Source: Arenicola marina (lineage: Eukaryota > Annelida > Polychaeta > Arenicolidae). From it: DNA of 64,000 nt. The notes beneath the pieces are model-generated. The model ran no database searches. It worked only from the letters and a program-made list of their open reading frames with translations, and was not told the origin of the DNA. The stretch spans positions 11,165,059-11,229,058 of the forward strand of contig OZ025253.1 in NCBI GenBank assembly GCA_964019135.1, given 5' to 3'. The position numbers and the translations under genes were made by a program. Below, one piece after another: positions 1-11,835 of the stretch (within the stretch, counting starts at the first letter, position 1; each line of letters begins with the position of its first letter).

Positions 1-59
1 GGCGCAATGGTTTAGACAAAAAAGTCCGCCACGCACAAATCTATACTAATAAAATGACG

Positions 60-170
60 TTGTTTGTCTGTCTGTCTGTCTGTCTGGCTGTCTGGCTGTC
101 TGTCTGTCTGTCTGTCTGTCTGGCTGTCTGTCTGTCTGTCTGGCTGTCTGTCTGTCTGTCTGTCTGTCCC
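60..170. repeat. CTGT/CTGG tetranucleotide microsatellite
   Basis: Uninterrupted run of CTGT units with occasional CTGG variants. It is open in several frames (Cys/Leu/Ser/Val-rich), which is a by-product of the repeat. The next 250 bases, to about 420, show no gene. Confidence 0.95.
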
Positions 171-419
171 ACCTATGCACCCAATGCACCTGCTGCATGC
201 ACAAGCAGCCGCCTTGGAAAAGTCAACAATGTCGCTGGATTCTTATCGCTTTTCCCGCAGTCACTAAACTGTCGACTGCCACTATATGGCTGGGTGCCAA
301 CCCTAATAACATTAGTCTCAATGCCTTATCCCCGAATTCAACACCATGTCAGATATCTGTGGCCAGTCGGTACTCGAACTGGTAGCAATGCCCAAACCGT
401 CATCAAACAACAACATCCC

Positions 420-1000
420 ACACCCGCCAGACACCAGTTACCGCAGTATCCAACTATACATGCAGTTAAGCGGACTATATGCGGAAACATAGCCAAACAT
501 CAGATATTGCCGGGTGCATTTTTACAGTTAAGCGGACGCAGTGTACAATGCTAGACATCCGTTACCGCAGTATACAACTTTACAGTTAAGCGGACTACAT
601 GCGGAAACCGCGCTAGACATCAGTTACCGCAGTATCCAACTTTACAGTTAAGCGGACTACATGCGAAAACCGCGCTAGACATCAGTTACCGCAGTATCCA
701 ACTTTACAGTTAAGCGGACTACATGCGGAAACAGCGGTAGGCATCAGTTACCGCAGTATCCAACTTTACAGTTAAGGGGACTACATGCGGAAACAGCGCT
801 AGATGCCAGTTACCGCAGTATCCAACTTTACAGTTAAGTAGACAACATGCAGAAACCGCGCTAGACATCAGTTACCGCAGTATCCAACTTTACAGTTACG
901 TAGACTACATGCAGAAACAGCGCTAGACATCAGTTACCGCAGTATCCAACTTTACAGTTAAGCGGTTAGGCGGACTACATGCGGAAACAGCGCTAGACAT
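420..1000. repeat. 62-bp tandem array
   Basis: About eight units of 62 bp, each with ACATGCGGAAAC, a GCTAGACATCAG block, TTACCGCAGTATCCAAC and TTTACAGTTAAGCGG. The first two units (420-550) are degenerate; those from about 590 onward are close copies. The array ends at a GAGCGGAGCGAGCGG stretch near 1005. Nothing coding is visible. Confidence 0.93.
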
Positions 1001-1061
1001 CCCACGAGCGGAGCGAGCGGGGCGGCTAGCATCTTAAAATGTTATCAACTTTTATTCGATT

Positions 1062-1582
1062 AATTATCATGTGTGAGTCTCCTCGATGTGTTGGAGTGAT
1101 AATTGTGCTAGTTCACTATCCCCGGGGGAGGGGTGGGGGGCACTGTAATGTAAAGCTGGTGAGGGGGTTCTGCGCGTGCCCCTTGATGCCTAAGCTAACG
1201 GATATTTGTGCGGATATTTTAAAACTTACGACGCCTCGACCGAGCGGATTTTGGCGGTGAAAAATGGGTCAGTATACCGAGCCCCCCCCCCCCCCCCCCC
1301 CACCCAGCAATGTATTGCAAAGTACGCCCCACGGGGTTCATTTTCTAGGCGCAATTACTCAGCGTACAGAGAAATCCTATGCGAGACACGTACTTGTTAC
1401 ACAAGAACCTTGTCACAAGTTTTGTGTACCGGACGGAATACCCGTCCTTGCACAGAAGTAAATACCCCCACAAATATCATTACGATAACAGTGTGTATGG
1501 TCGGAGGCACTGGTGATATCATAACGGAAACCATACAATTACGGTATCACAACGTCAACTGAACAACGCCTTTGTTGCAGTA
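1062..1582 (+). repeat. outer arm of the left copy of the compound minisatellite element
   Basis: Non-repetitive sequence whose reverse complement recurs at 59890-60375. Visible anchors are an exact 18-mer ATTACTCAGCGTACAGAG (1354-1371; complement at 60277-60294), CCCGTCCTTGCACA (1441-1454; complement 60010-60023) and ATATCATTACGATA (1474-1487; complement 59979-59992). Between anchors the two arms align with substitutions and small gaps. The left arm also carries a roughly 220-bp insertion (1117-1337) absent from the right arm. No coding potential is convincing. Confidence 0.85.
1117..1337 (+). mobile_element. poly-C-bounded interspersed repeat inserted in the arm
   Basis: Starts at a CCCCGGGGGAGGGG stretch and ends after a C tract of about 22 bases. 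Internally it has repeated GCGGATATTTT-type motifs and GACCGAGCGGATTTTGGCGG. The same motif order appears reversed at about 11490-11835. In the right copy of the arm, the flanking sequences GTGATAATTGT...GTTCACT and TTCTAGGCGC are contiguous, so this segment is an insertion. Family unknown. Confidence 0.6.
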
Positions 1583-1770
1583 AATCTGGGGGGCTCGAAT
1601 TATGATCTAAGGGATCGACTTATTATCCAAGGAAATCGACTTAATAGACTCCTTAATACCTAGGCGGTGGCTGAATACCTAGGCGGTCGATATAAGACCT
1701 AGACGGTCGACTTAATATCTTGGGGTCCTTACTGATTATCTAGGGGATCGACTTACTATCTGAGGGGAAT
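1583..1770 (+). repeat. degenerate 20-26-bp repeats leading into the G-rich array
   Basis: Diverged units built on GATCGACTTAATATCTAGGCGG (TCGACTTA... and CCTAGGCGG recur about seven times). They merge at about 1770 into the 35-bp array and may be its decayed edge. The right-hand copy of the element lacks this block. Confidence 0.7.
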
Positions 1771-4700
1771 TGGGATCGGGGTAGGGGTGGATGGGGAACT
1801 GGGATCGGGGTGGGTGTGGAGGGGGGAATTAGGATCGGGATGGGTGTGGATGGGGACTTGGGATCGGCGTAGGTGTGGGTGTGGAGGGGGAATTAGGATC
1901 GGGGTGGGTGTGGGTGTGGATGAGGAATTGGGATCGGGGTGGGTGTGGGTGTGGAGGGGGAATTAGGATCGGGGTAGGTGTGGGTGTGGAGGGGGAATTG
2001 GGATCATGGTGGGTGCGGGCTTGGAGGGGGAATCGGTATCGGGGTGGTTGTGGGCGTAGAGGGGGAATTGGGATCGGGGTGGGTGTGGGTGTGGAGCGGA
2101 ATTGGGATCGGGTTGGGTGTGGGTGGTGAGGGGGAATTGGGATCGGGGTGGTTGTGGGTGGTGAGGGGGAATTGGGATCGGGGTGGGTGTGGGTGTGGAG
2201 GGGGAATTGGGATCGGGGTGGGTGTGGGTGTGGAGGGGGAATTGGGATCGGGGTGGGTGTGGGTGGTGAGGGGAAATTGGGATCGGGGTGGGTGTGGGTG
2301 TGGAAGGGGAATTGGGATCGGGGTGGGTGTGGGTGTGGAGGGGGGAATCGGTACCGGGGTGGGTGTGGGAGTGGAGGGGGAATTAGGATCGGGGTTGGTG
2401 CGGGTGTGGAGGGGGAATTGGGATCAGGATGGGTGTGGGTGTGGAGGGGGAATCGGTACCGGGGTGGTTGTGGGTGTAGAGGGGGAATTGGGATCGGGGT
2501 GGGTGTGGGTGTGGAGCGGAATTGGGATCGGGGTGGGTGTGGGTGTAGAGGGGGAATTGGGATCGGGGTGGGTGTGGGTGTGGAGGGGGAATTGGGATTG
2601 GGGTGGTTCTGGGTGTGGAGGGGGAATTGGGATCGGGGTGGGTGTGGGTGTGGAGGGGGAATTGGGATCGGGGTGGGTGTGGGTTTGGAGGGGAAATTGG
2701 GATCGGGGTAGGTGTGGGTGTGGAGGGGGAATCGGTATCGGGGCGGTTGTGGGTGTAGAGGGGGAATTGGGATCGGGGTGGGCGTGGGTGTGGCGGGGGA
2801 ATCGGTATCGGGGCGGTTGTGGGTGTAGAGGGGGAATTGGGATCGGGATGGGTGTGGGTGTGGAGGGGGAATTGGGATCGGGGTGGGTGTGGGTGGTGAG
2901 GGGGAATTGGGATCGGGGTTGGTGTGGGTGTGGAGGGGGGATTGGGATCAGGATGGGTGTGGGTGTGGAGGGGGGTTAGGGATTGGGGTGGGTGTGGGTG
3001 TGGAGGGGGGTTAGGGATTGGGGTGGGTGTGGGTGTGGAGGGGGAATTGGGATCGTGGGGGGTATAGGTGTGGAGGGGGAATTGGAATCAGGATGGGTGT
3101 GGGTGTGGAGGGGGGTTAGGGATTGGGGTGGTTGTGGGTGTGGAGGCGGAATTGGGAGCGTGGTGGGTGTGGGTGTGGAGGGGGAATTGGGATCAGGATG
3201 GGTGTGGGTGTGGAGGGGGAATCGGTATCGGGGTGCTTGTGGGTGTAGAGCGGAATCGGGATCGGGGTGGGTGTGGGTGTGGAGGAGGAATTGGGAGCGT
3301 GGTGGGTGTGGGTGTGGAGGGGGAATTGGGATCAGGATGGGTTTGGGTGTGGAGGGGGAATTGGGATCGGGGTGGATGTGGGTGGGGAGGGGGAATTGGG
3401 ATCGGGGTGGGTGTGGGTGTGGAGGGGGAATTAGGATCGAGGTGGGTGTGGGTGGTGAGGGGGAATTGGGATCGGGGTTGGTGTGGGTGTGGAGGGAGGA
3501 ATTGGGATCGGGGTGGGTGTGGGTGGTGAGGGGGAATTGGGATCGGGGTTGGTGTGGGTGTGGAGGGGCAATTGGGATCGGGGTGGGTGTGGTTGGTGAG
3601 GGGGAATTGGGATCGGGGTGGGTATGTGTGTGGAGCGGAATTGGGATCGGGGTAGATGTGGGTGTGGAGGGGGAATTGGGATCGGGGTGGGTGTGGGTGT
3701 GGAGGGGGAATCGGTATCGGGGTGGTTGTGGGTGTAGAGGCGGAATTGGGATCGGGGTGGGTATGGGTGTGGAGCGGAATTGGGATCGGGGTGGGTGTGG
3801 GTGTGGAAGGGGATTATGATCGGGGTTTTTTGTGGCTGTGGAGGGGGAATTGAGATCGGGGTGGTTGTGGGTGTAGAGGGGGAATCGGTATCTGGGTGGT
3901 TGTGGGCGTAGAGGGGGAATTGGGATCGGGGTGGGTGTGGGTGTGGAGCGGAATTGGGATCGGGTTGGGTGTGGGTGGTGAGGGGGTATTGGGATCGGGG
4001 TTGGTGTGGGTGTGGAGGGGGAATTGGGATCGGGGTGGGTGTGGGTGTGGAGGGGGGATTGGGATCGGGGTGGTTGTGGGTGTGGAGGGGAATTGGGATC
4101 GGGGTGGGTGTGGGTGGTGAGGGGGAATTGGGATCGGGGTGGATGTGGGTGGGGAGGGGGAATTGGGATCGGGGTGGGTGTGGGTGTGGAGGGGGAATTA
4201 GGATCGAGGTGGGTGTGGGTGGTGAGGGGGAATTGGGATCGGGGTTGGTGTGGGTGTGGAGGGAGGAATTGGGATCGGGGTGGGTTTGGGTTTGGAGTGG
4301 GAATTGGGATCGGGGCGGGTGTGGGTGTGGAGGGGGAATCGGTATCGGGATGGGTGTGGGTGTAGAGGGGGAATTGGGATCAGGGTGGGTGTGGGTGTGG
4401 AGGGGGAATTGGGATCGGGGTGGGTGTGGGTGTGGAGGGGGAATCGTTATCGGGGTGGTAGTGGGAGTGGAGGGAGAATTAGGATCGGGGTTGGTGCGGG
4501 TGTGGAGGGGGAATTGGGATCAGGATGGGTGTGGGTGTGGAGGGGGAATCGGTATCGGGGTGGTTGTGGGTGTAGAGGGGGAATAGGGATCGGAGTGGGT
4601 GTGGGTGTGGAGCGGAATTGGGATCGGGGTGGGTGTGGGTGTAGAGGGGGAATTGGGATCGGGGTGGGTGTGGGTGTGGAGGGGGAATTGGGATTGGGGT

Positions 4701-7700
4701 GGTTCTGGGTGTGGAGGGGGAATTGGGATTGGGGTGGGTGTGGGTGTGGAGGGGGAATTGGGAGCGGGGTGGGTGTGGGTTTGGAGGGGGAATTGGGATC
4801 GGGGTGGCTGTGGGTGTGGAGGGGGAATCGGTATCGGGGCGGTTGTGGGTGTAGAGGGGGAATTGGGATCGGGGTGGGTGTGGGTGTGGAGGGGGAATTG
4901 GGATCGGGGTGGGTGTGGGTTTGGAGGGGGAATTGTGATCGGGGTGGGTGTGGGTGTGGAGGGGGAATTGGGATCGGGGTGGGTGTGGGTGTGGAGGGGG
5001 AATTTTGATCGGGGTGGGTGTTCGTTTGGAGGGGGAATTTTGATCGGGGTGGGTGTGGGTGTGGATGGGGAATCGGTATCGGGATGGGTGTGGGTGTAGA
5101 GGGGGAATTGGGATCGGGGTGGGTGTGGGTGTGGAGGGGGAATTGGGATCGGGGTGGGTGTGGGTGTGGAGGGGGAATCGTTATCGGGGTGGTAGTGGGA
5201 GTGGAGGGGGAATTAGGATCGGGGTGGGTGTGGGTGTGGAGGGGGAATCGGTATCGGGGTGGTTGTGGGTGTAGAGGGGGAATTGGGATCGGGGTGGGTG
5301 TGGGTGTGGAGCGGAATTGGGATCGGGGTGGGTGTGGGTGTAGAGGGGGAATTGGGATCGGGGTGGGTGTGGGTGTGGAGGGGGAATTGGGATTGGGGTG
5401 GTTCTGGGTGTGGAGGGGGAATTGGGATCGGGGTGGGTGTGGGTGTGGAGGGGGAATTGGGAGCGGGGTGGGTGTGGGTTTGGAGGGGGAATTGGAATCG
5501 GGGTGGGTGTGGGTGTGGAGGGGGAATCGGTATCGGCGCGGTTGTGGGTGTAGAGGGGGAATTGGGATCGGGGTGGGTGTGGGTGTGGAGGGGGAATTGG
5601 GATCGGGGTGGGTGTGGGTTTGGAGGGGGAATTGTGATCGGGGTGGGTGTGGGTGTGGAGGGGGAATCGGTATCGGGGCGGTTGTGGGTGTGGAGGGGGA
5701 ATTGGGATCGGGATGGGTGTGGGTGTGGAGAAGGAATTGGGATCGGGGTGGGTGTGGGTGGTGAGGGGGAATTGGGATCGGGGTTGGTGTGGGTGTGGAG
5801 GGGGGAATTGGGATCGGGGTGGGTGTAGGTGTGGAGGGGGAATTGGGATCGGGGTGGTTGTGGGTGTGGAGGGGGAATCAGTATCGGGGTGGGTGTGGGT
5901 GTGGAGGGGGAATTGGGATCGGGGTGGGTGTGGGTTTGGAGGGGGAATTGGGATCGGGGTGGGTGTGGGTGTGGAGGGGGAATCCGTACCGGGGCGGTTG
6001 TGGGTGTAGAGGGGGAATTCGGATGGGGGTGGGTGTGGGTGTGGAAGGGGAATTGGGATCGAGGTGGCTGTGAGTGTGGTGGGGGAATTGGGATCGGGGT
6101 GGGTGTGGGTTTGGAGGGGGAACTGGGATCGGGGTGGCTGTGAGTGGTGAGGGAGAATTGGGATCGGGGTTGGTGTGGGTGTGGAGGGGGGAATTGGGAT
6201 CGGGGTGGGTGTGGGTGTAGAGGGGGAATCGGTCTCTGGGTGGTTGTGGGTGTAGAGGGGGAGTTGGGATCGGGGTGGGAGTGGGTGTGGAGGGGGAATC
6301 GGTATCGGGGTGGGTGTGGGTTTGGAGGGGGAATTGGGATCGGGGTGGGTGTGGGTGGGGAGCGGGAATCCGTATCGGGGCGGTTGTGGGTGTAGAGGGG
6401 GAATTCGGATCGGGGTGGGTGTGGGTGTGGAAGGGGAATTGGGATCGAGGTGGCTGTGAGTGTGGTGGGGGAATTGGGATCGGGGTGGGTGTGGGTTTGG
6501 AGGGGGAATTGGGATCGGGGTGGGTGTGGGTGGTGAGGGGGAATTCGGATCGGGGTGGGTGTGGGTGTGGAGAGGGAATTGGGATCGAGGTGGCTGTGAG
6601 TGTGGTGGGGGAATTGGGATCGGGGTGGGTGTGGGTTTGGAGTGCGAATTGGGATCGGGGTGGGTGTAGGTGTGGAGGGGGAATTGAGATCGGGGTGGAT
6701 GTGGGTGTGGAGGGGGAATCGGTATCGGGGTCGTTGTGGGTGCAGAGGGGGAATTGGAATCGGGGTGGGTATGGGTGTGAAGGGGGAATTGGGATCAGGA
6801 TGGGTGTGGGTGTGGAGGGGGGTTAGGGATTGGGGTGGGTGTGGGTGTAGAGGAGGAATTGGGATCGGGGTGGGTATGTGTGTGGATCGGAATTGGGATC
6901 GGGGTGGTTGTCGGTGTAGAGGGGGAATTGGGATCGGGGTGGTTGTGGGTGTGGAGGGGGAATTGGGATCAGGATGGGTGTGGGTGTGGAGGGGGGTTAG
7001 GGATTGGGGTGGGTGTGGGTGTAGAGGAGGAATTGGGATCGGGGTGGGTATGTGTGTGGATCGGAATTGGGATCGGGGTGGTTGTCGGTGTAGAGGGGGA
7101 ATTGGGATCGGGGTGGTTGTGGGTGTGGAGGGGGAATTGGGATTGGGGTGGTTGTGGTGTAGAGGGGGAATTGGAATCGTGGTGGGTGTAGGTGCGGAGG
7201 GGGAATTGGGATCAGGATGGGTGTGGGTGTGGAGAGGGAATTGGGATCGGGGTGGTTGTGGGTGTAGAAGAGGAATTGGGATCGTGGTGGGTGTGGGTGT
7301 GGATGGGGAATTGGGATCAGGATGGGTGTGGGTGTGGAGGGGGCTTAGGGATCGGGGTGGGTGTGGGTGCGGAGGGGGAATTGGGATCGGCGTGGTTGTG
7401 GGTGTGGAGGGGGAATTGGGATCAGGATGGGTGTGGGTGTGGAGGGGGAATCGGTATCGGGGTGGTTGTGGGTGTAGAGGCGGAATGGGGATCGTGGTGG
7501 GTGTGGGTGTGGAGGGGGAATTGGGATCAGGATGGGTGTGGGTGTGGAGGGGGCTTAGGGATTGGGGTGGTTGTGGGTGTAGAGGCGGAATTGGGAGCGT
7601 GGTGGGTGTGAGTGTGGAGGGGGAATTGGGATCAGGATGGGTGTGGGTGTGGAGGGGGAATCGGTATCGGGGTGGTTGTGGGTGTAGAGGGGGAATCGGG

Positions 7701-10700
7701 ATCGGGGTGGGTGTGGGTGTGGAGGGGGAATTGGGATCGGGGTGGCTGTGGGTGTGGAGGGGGAATTGGGATCGGGGTGGGTGTGGGTGTGGAGGGGGAA
7801 TTGGGATCGGGGTGGGTGTGGGTGTGGAGGGGGAATTGGGATCAGGGTGGGTGTGGGTGTAGAGGGAGGGTTGAGATCGGGGTGGGTGTGGGTTTGGAGG
7901 GGGAATTGGGATCGGGGTGGGTGTGGGTGTGGAGGAGGAATTGGGATCGGGGTGGGTGTGGGTGTGGAGGGGTAATTAGGATCGGGGTTGGTGTGGGTGT
8001 GGAGGGGGAATTGGGATCAGGATGGGTGTGGGTGTGGAGGGGGAATTAGGATCGGGGTGGGTGTGGGTGTGGGTGTGGAGGGGGAATCGGGATCGGGGTG
8101 GGTGTGGGTTTGGAGTGGGAATTGGGATCGGGTTGGGTGTAGGTGTGGAGGGGGAATTGGGATCGGGGTGGCTGTGGGTGTGGAGGGGGAATTGGGATCA
8201 GGATGGGTGTGGGTGTGGAGGGGGAATTAGGATCGGGGTGGGTGTGGGTGTGGGTGTGGAGGGGGAATCGGGATCGGGGTGGGTGTGGGTTTGGAGTGGG
8301 AATTGGGATCGGGGTAGGTGTAGGTGTGGAGGGGGAATTGGGATCGGGGTGGCTGTGGGTGTGGAGGGGGAATCGGTATCGGGGTGATTGTGGGTGTAGA
8401 GGTGGAATTGGGATCGGGGTGGGTATGTGTGTGGAGCGGAATTGGGATCGGGGTGGATGTGGGTGTGGAGGGGGAATTGGGATCGGGGTGGGTGTGGGTG
8501 TGGAGGGGGAATTGGTATCGGGGTGGTTGTGGGTGTAGAGGGGGAATTGGGATCGGGGTGGCTGTAGGTGTGGAGGGGGAATCGGTATCGGGGTGAATGT
8601 GGGTGTAGAGGGGGAATTGGGATCGGGGTGGATGTGGGTGTGGAGGGGGAATTGGGATCGAGGTGGGTATGTGTGTTGAGCGGAATTGGGATCGGGGTGG
8701 ATGTGGGTGTGGAGGGGGAATTGGGATCGGGGTGGGTGTGGGTGTGGAGGGGCAATCGGTATCGGGGTGGTTTTGGGTGTAGAGGGGGAATTTGGATCGG
8801 GGTGGTTGTGGGTGTGGAGGGGGAATTTGGATCGTGGTGGGTGTGGGTGTGGAGGGGGAATTGGGATCAGGATGGGTGTGGGTGTGGAGGGGGAATTGGG
8901 ATCGGGGTGGTTGTGGGTGTGGAGGGGGAATTGGGGTCAGGATGGGTGTGGGTGTGGAGGGGGAATTGGGATCAGGATGGGTGTGGGTGTGGAGGGGGAA
9001 TTAGGATCGGGGTGGGTGTGGGTGTGGGTGTGGAGGGGGAATCGGGATCGGGGTGGGTGTGGGTTTGGAGTGGGAATTGGGATCGGGTTGGGTGTAGGTG
9101 TGGAGGGGGAATTGGGATCGGGGTGGCTGTGGGTGTGGAGGGGGAATTGGGATCAGGATGGGTGTGGGTGTGGAGGGGGAATTAGGATCGGGGTGGGTGT
9201 GGGTGTGGGTGTGGAGGGGGAATCGGGATCGGGGTGGGTGTGGGTTTGGAGTGGGAATTGGGATCGGGGTAGGTGTAGGTGTGGAGGGGGAATTGGGATC
9301 GGGGTGGCTGTGGGTGTGGAGGGGGAATCGGTATCGGGGTGATTGTGGGTGTAGAGGTGGAATTGGGATCGGGGTGGGTATGTGTGTGGAGCGGAATTGG
9401 GATCGGGGTGGATGTGGGTGTGGAGGGGGAATTGGGATCGGGGTGGGTGTGGGTGTGGAGGGGGAATTGGTATCGGGGTGGTTGTGGGTGTAGAGGGGGA
9501 ATTGGGATCGGGGTGGCTGTAGGTGTGGAGGGGGAATCGGTATCGGGGTGAATGTGGGTGTAGAGGGGGAATTGGGATCGGGGTGGATGTGGGTGTGGAG
9601 GGGGAATTGGGATCGAGGTGGGTATGTGTGTTGAGCGGAATTGGGATCGGGGTGGATGTGGGTGTGGAGGGGGAATTGGGATCGGGGTGGGTGTGGGTGT
9701 GGAGGGGCAATCGGTATCGGGGTGGTTTTGGGTGTAGAGGGGGAATTTGGATCGGGGTGGTTGTGGGTGTGGAGGGGGAATTTGGATCGTGGTGGGTGTG
9801 GGTGTGGAGGGGGAATTGGGATCAGGATGGGTGTGGGTGTGGAGGGGGAATTGGGATCGGGGTGGTTGTGGGTGTGGAGGGGGAATTGGGGTCAGGATGG
9901 GTGTGGGTGTGGAGGGGGAATTGGGATCAGGATGGGTGTGGGTGTGGAGGGGGGATTGAGATTGGGGTGGTTGTGGGTGTGGAGGGGGAATTGGGATCGG
10001 GGTGGGTGTGGGTGTGGAGGGGGGATTGAGATTGGGGTGGTTGTGGGTGTGGAGGGGGAATTGGGATCGGGGTGGGTGTGGGTGTGGAGGGGGAATTGGG
10101 ATCAGGATGGGTGTGGGTGTGGAGGGGGGATTGAGATTGGGGTGGTTGTGGGTGTGGAGGGGGAATTGGGATCGGGGTGGGTGTGGGTGTGGAGGGGGAA
10201 TTGGGATCGGGGTTGGTGTGGGTGTGGAGGTCGAATCGGTATCGGGGTGGTTGTGGGTGGTGAGGGGAAATTGGGATTGGGGTGGTTGTGGGTGTGGAGG
10301 AGGAATTGGGATCGGGGTGGGTGTGGGTGTGGAGGGGGAATTGGGATCGGGGTTGGTGTGGGTGTGGAGGTCGAATCGGTATCGGGGTGGTTGTGGGTGG
10401 TGAGGGGAAATTGGGATTGGGGTGGGTGTGGGTGTGGAGGGGGAATTGGGATCAGGATGGGTGTGGGTGTGGAGGAGGGTTTATGATCATGGTGGGTGTG
10501 GGTGTGGAGGGGGAAATAGGATCGGGGTGGGTGTGGGTGTGGAGGAGGAATTGGTATCAGGATGGGTGTGGATGTGGAGGGGGAATTGGGATCGGGGTGG
10601 GTGTGGAGGGGGAATTGGTATCAGGATGGGTGTGGGTGTGGAGGGGGAATTGGGATCGGGGTGGGTGTGGGTGTGGAGGGGGAATTGCTATCAGGATGGT

Positions 10701-11050
10701 TGTGGGTGTGGAAGGGGGATTGGGATCGGGTTGGGTGTGGGTGTGGAGGGGGAATTGGGATTGGGGTGGTTGTGAGTGTGGAGGGGGAATTGGGATCGTG
10801 GTGGGTGTGGGTGTGGAGGGGGATTTGGGATTGGGGTGGTTGTGAGTGTGGAGGGGGAATTGGGATCGTGGTGGGTGTGTGTGTGGAGGGGGAATTGGGA
10901 TTGGGGTGGTTGTGGGTGTGGAGAGGGAATTGGGATCGTGGTGGGTGTGGGTGTGGAGGGGGAATTGGGATCAGGGTGGGTGTGGGTGTGGAGGGGGAAT
11001 TGGGATCAGGACGGGTGTGGGTGTGGAGGGGGAATCGGGAGCGTGGTGAG
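1771..11050 (+). repeat. G-rich 35-bp minisatellite (about 265 units)
   Basis: The repeat unit is 35 bp: a G5 run, AATTGGGATC, GGGGTGGGTG, TGGGTGTGGA. Variants read AATCGGTATC, GGTTGTGGGTGTAGAG or TTAGGGATTGG. Some units gain an extra GGGTGT hexamer (41 bp). Each unit has five G runs of three or more, so the plus strand is a dense G-quadruplex candidate. Because 35 is not a multiple of three and stops are rare, every forward frame reads as a 35-residue Gly/Trp/Val repeat, which I consider an artefact. A 955-bp segment is duplicated head to tail (about 8000-9945). Confidence 0.97.
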
Positions 11051-11115
11051 TGTGGAGAGCTGTGGCGGAGACAATATGATGATTAACGAGAGTTATGGCG
11101 GCGAATCGATGAGAA
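11051..11115 (-). repeat. one or two units of the 33-bp family
   Basis: GAGCTGTGGCGGAGACAATATGA at about 11056-11078 is the reverse complement of the monomer that forms the array at 52.1-54.95 kb. A more diverged second unit (GAGAGTTATGGCGGCGAAT...) follows. It directly abuts the G-rich array, mirroring the junction at 54955. From about 11116 to 11490 I see nothing besides a C-rich patch at 11278-11335. Confidence 0.8.
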
Positions 11116-11489
11116 ACAATCTGTCGGGAACTGCGCACACTTGATAATCTTGGGGTGCTTGTCCAAACTAACCAGTGCCACTAACAAATAACGATGACGC
11201 AGCAATCACCGGACAGTGTATTGTGTATATCGATACTTCATACTGTCATTTGATACTTTAAATAGGTCTAGGAGACTCCCCCCCCCCGGGATATCCCCTG
11301 CCGGACATCCCCTTGAGGACACCACCCCCCGTCCCGAAAATGAAATGTCGTCTTCAAAATAAGCTAAAAGAAGGAGCAAGTGCCTGTTATGACGTCTACT
11401 GTCTGTCTCAATTGCATCCAACGGCAACCATTGCTACGCAACGCTTGACGCAAGCACCCATGTGGTAAAAAGCTGACATTTGTAGTCAA

Positions 11490-11835
11490 GGAACGGGCGG
11501 GGGGTACTCTGGGTATGGGGGAATTCCGCGTAAAGCCCTCCCAAAATCCGCTCAGTCGGGGCGTTTGGCCGCCAGATTTCGCTCGGTCGGGCGTGGTTTT
11601 ACCGCCAAAATCGATCGGAAGGGGTATATTTTCACTGGAACCCGCTCTATGAAGGCACATTTTCGGAGCCCCCCTGTCCGCCCTCCCTCAAAGTATAGGG
11701 GTCTCTTTTTGATCATAAATTAAAATATCCGCTCTATAGGGGTACTTTTTTCATCACAAACATCCGCCCTCTCAAGCATCAAGGCCACCGCGGAACCCCC
11801 CGACCAGATTTATATAATAGTACCCCCCCCCCGGT
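11490..11835 (-). mobile_element. poly-C-bounded interspersed repeat, second copy
   Basis: Inverted relative to the copy at 1117-1337. It contains AAAATCCGCTCAGTCGGGGCG, TTTTACCGCCAAAATCGATC, AAAATATCCGCTCTATAGGGG and ACATCCGCCCTC, and is bounded by GGGGGG at about 11498 and a C tract at about 11823. No open frame is convincing. It looks like a non-autonomous dispersed repeat; family unknown. Confidence 0.55.

Noticed and set aside
1771..11050. Telomeric repeat tract
   Set aside because: GGGTGT hexamers occur, but the array is a 35-bp unit and does not match TTAGGG or known variant telomere repeats.
1875..11086. Gly/Trp/Val-rich frames resembling glycine-rich structural proteins
   Set aside because: Explained by the G-rich 35-bp unit; the frame cycles every unit and the same peptides appear in all frames.
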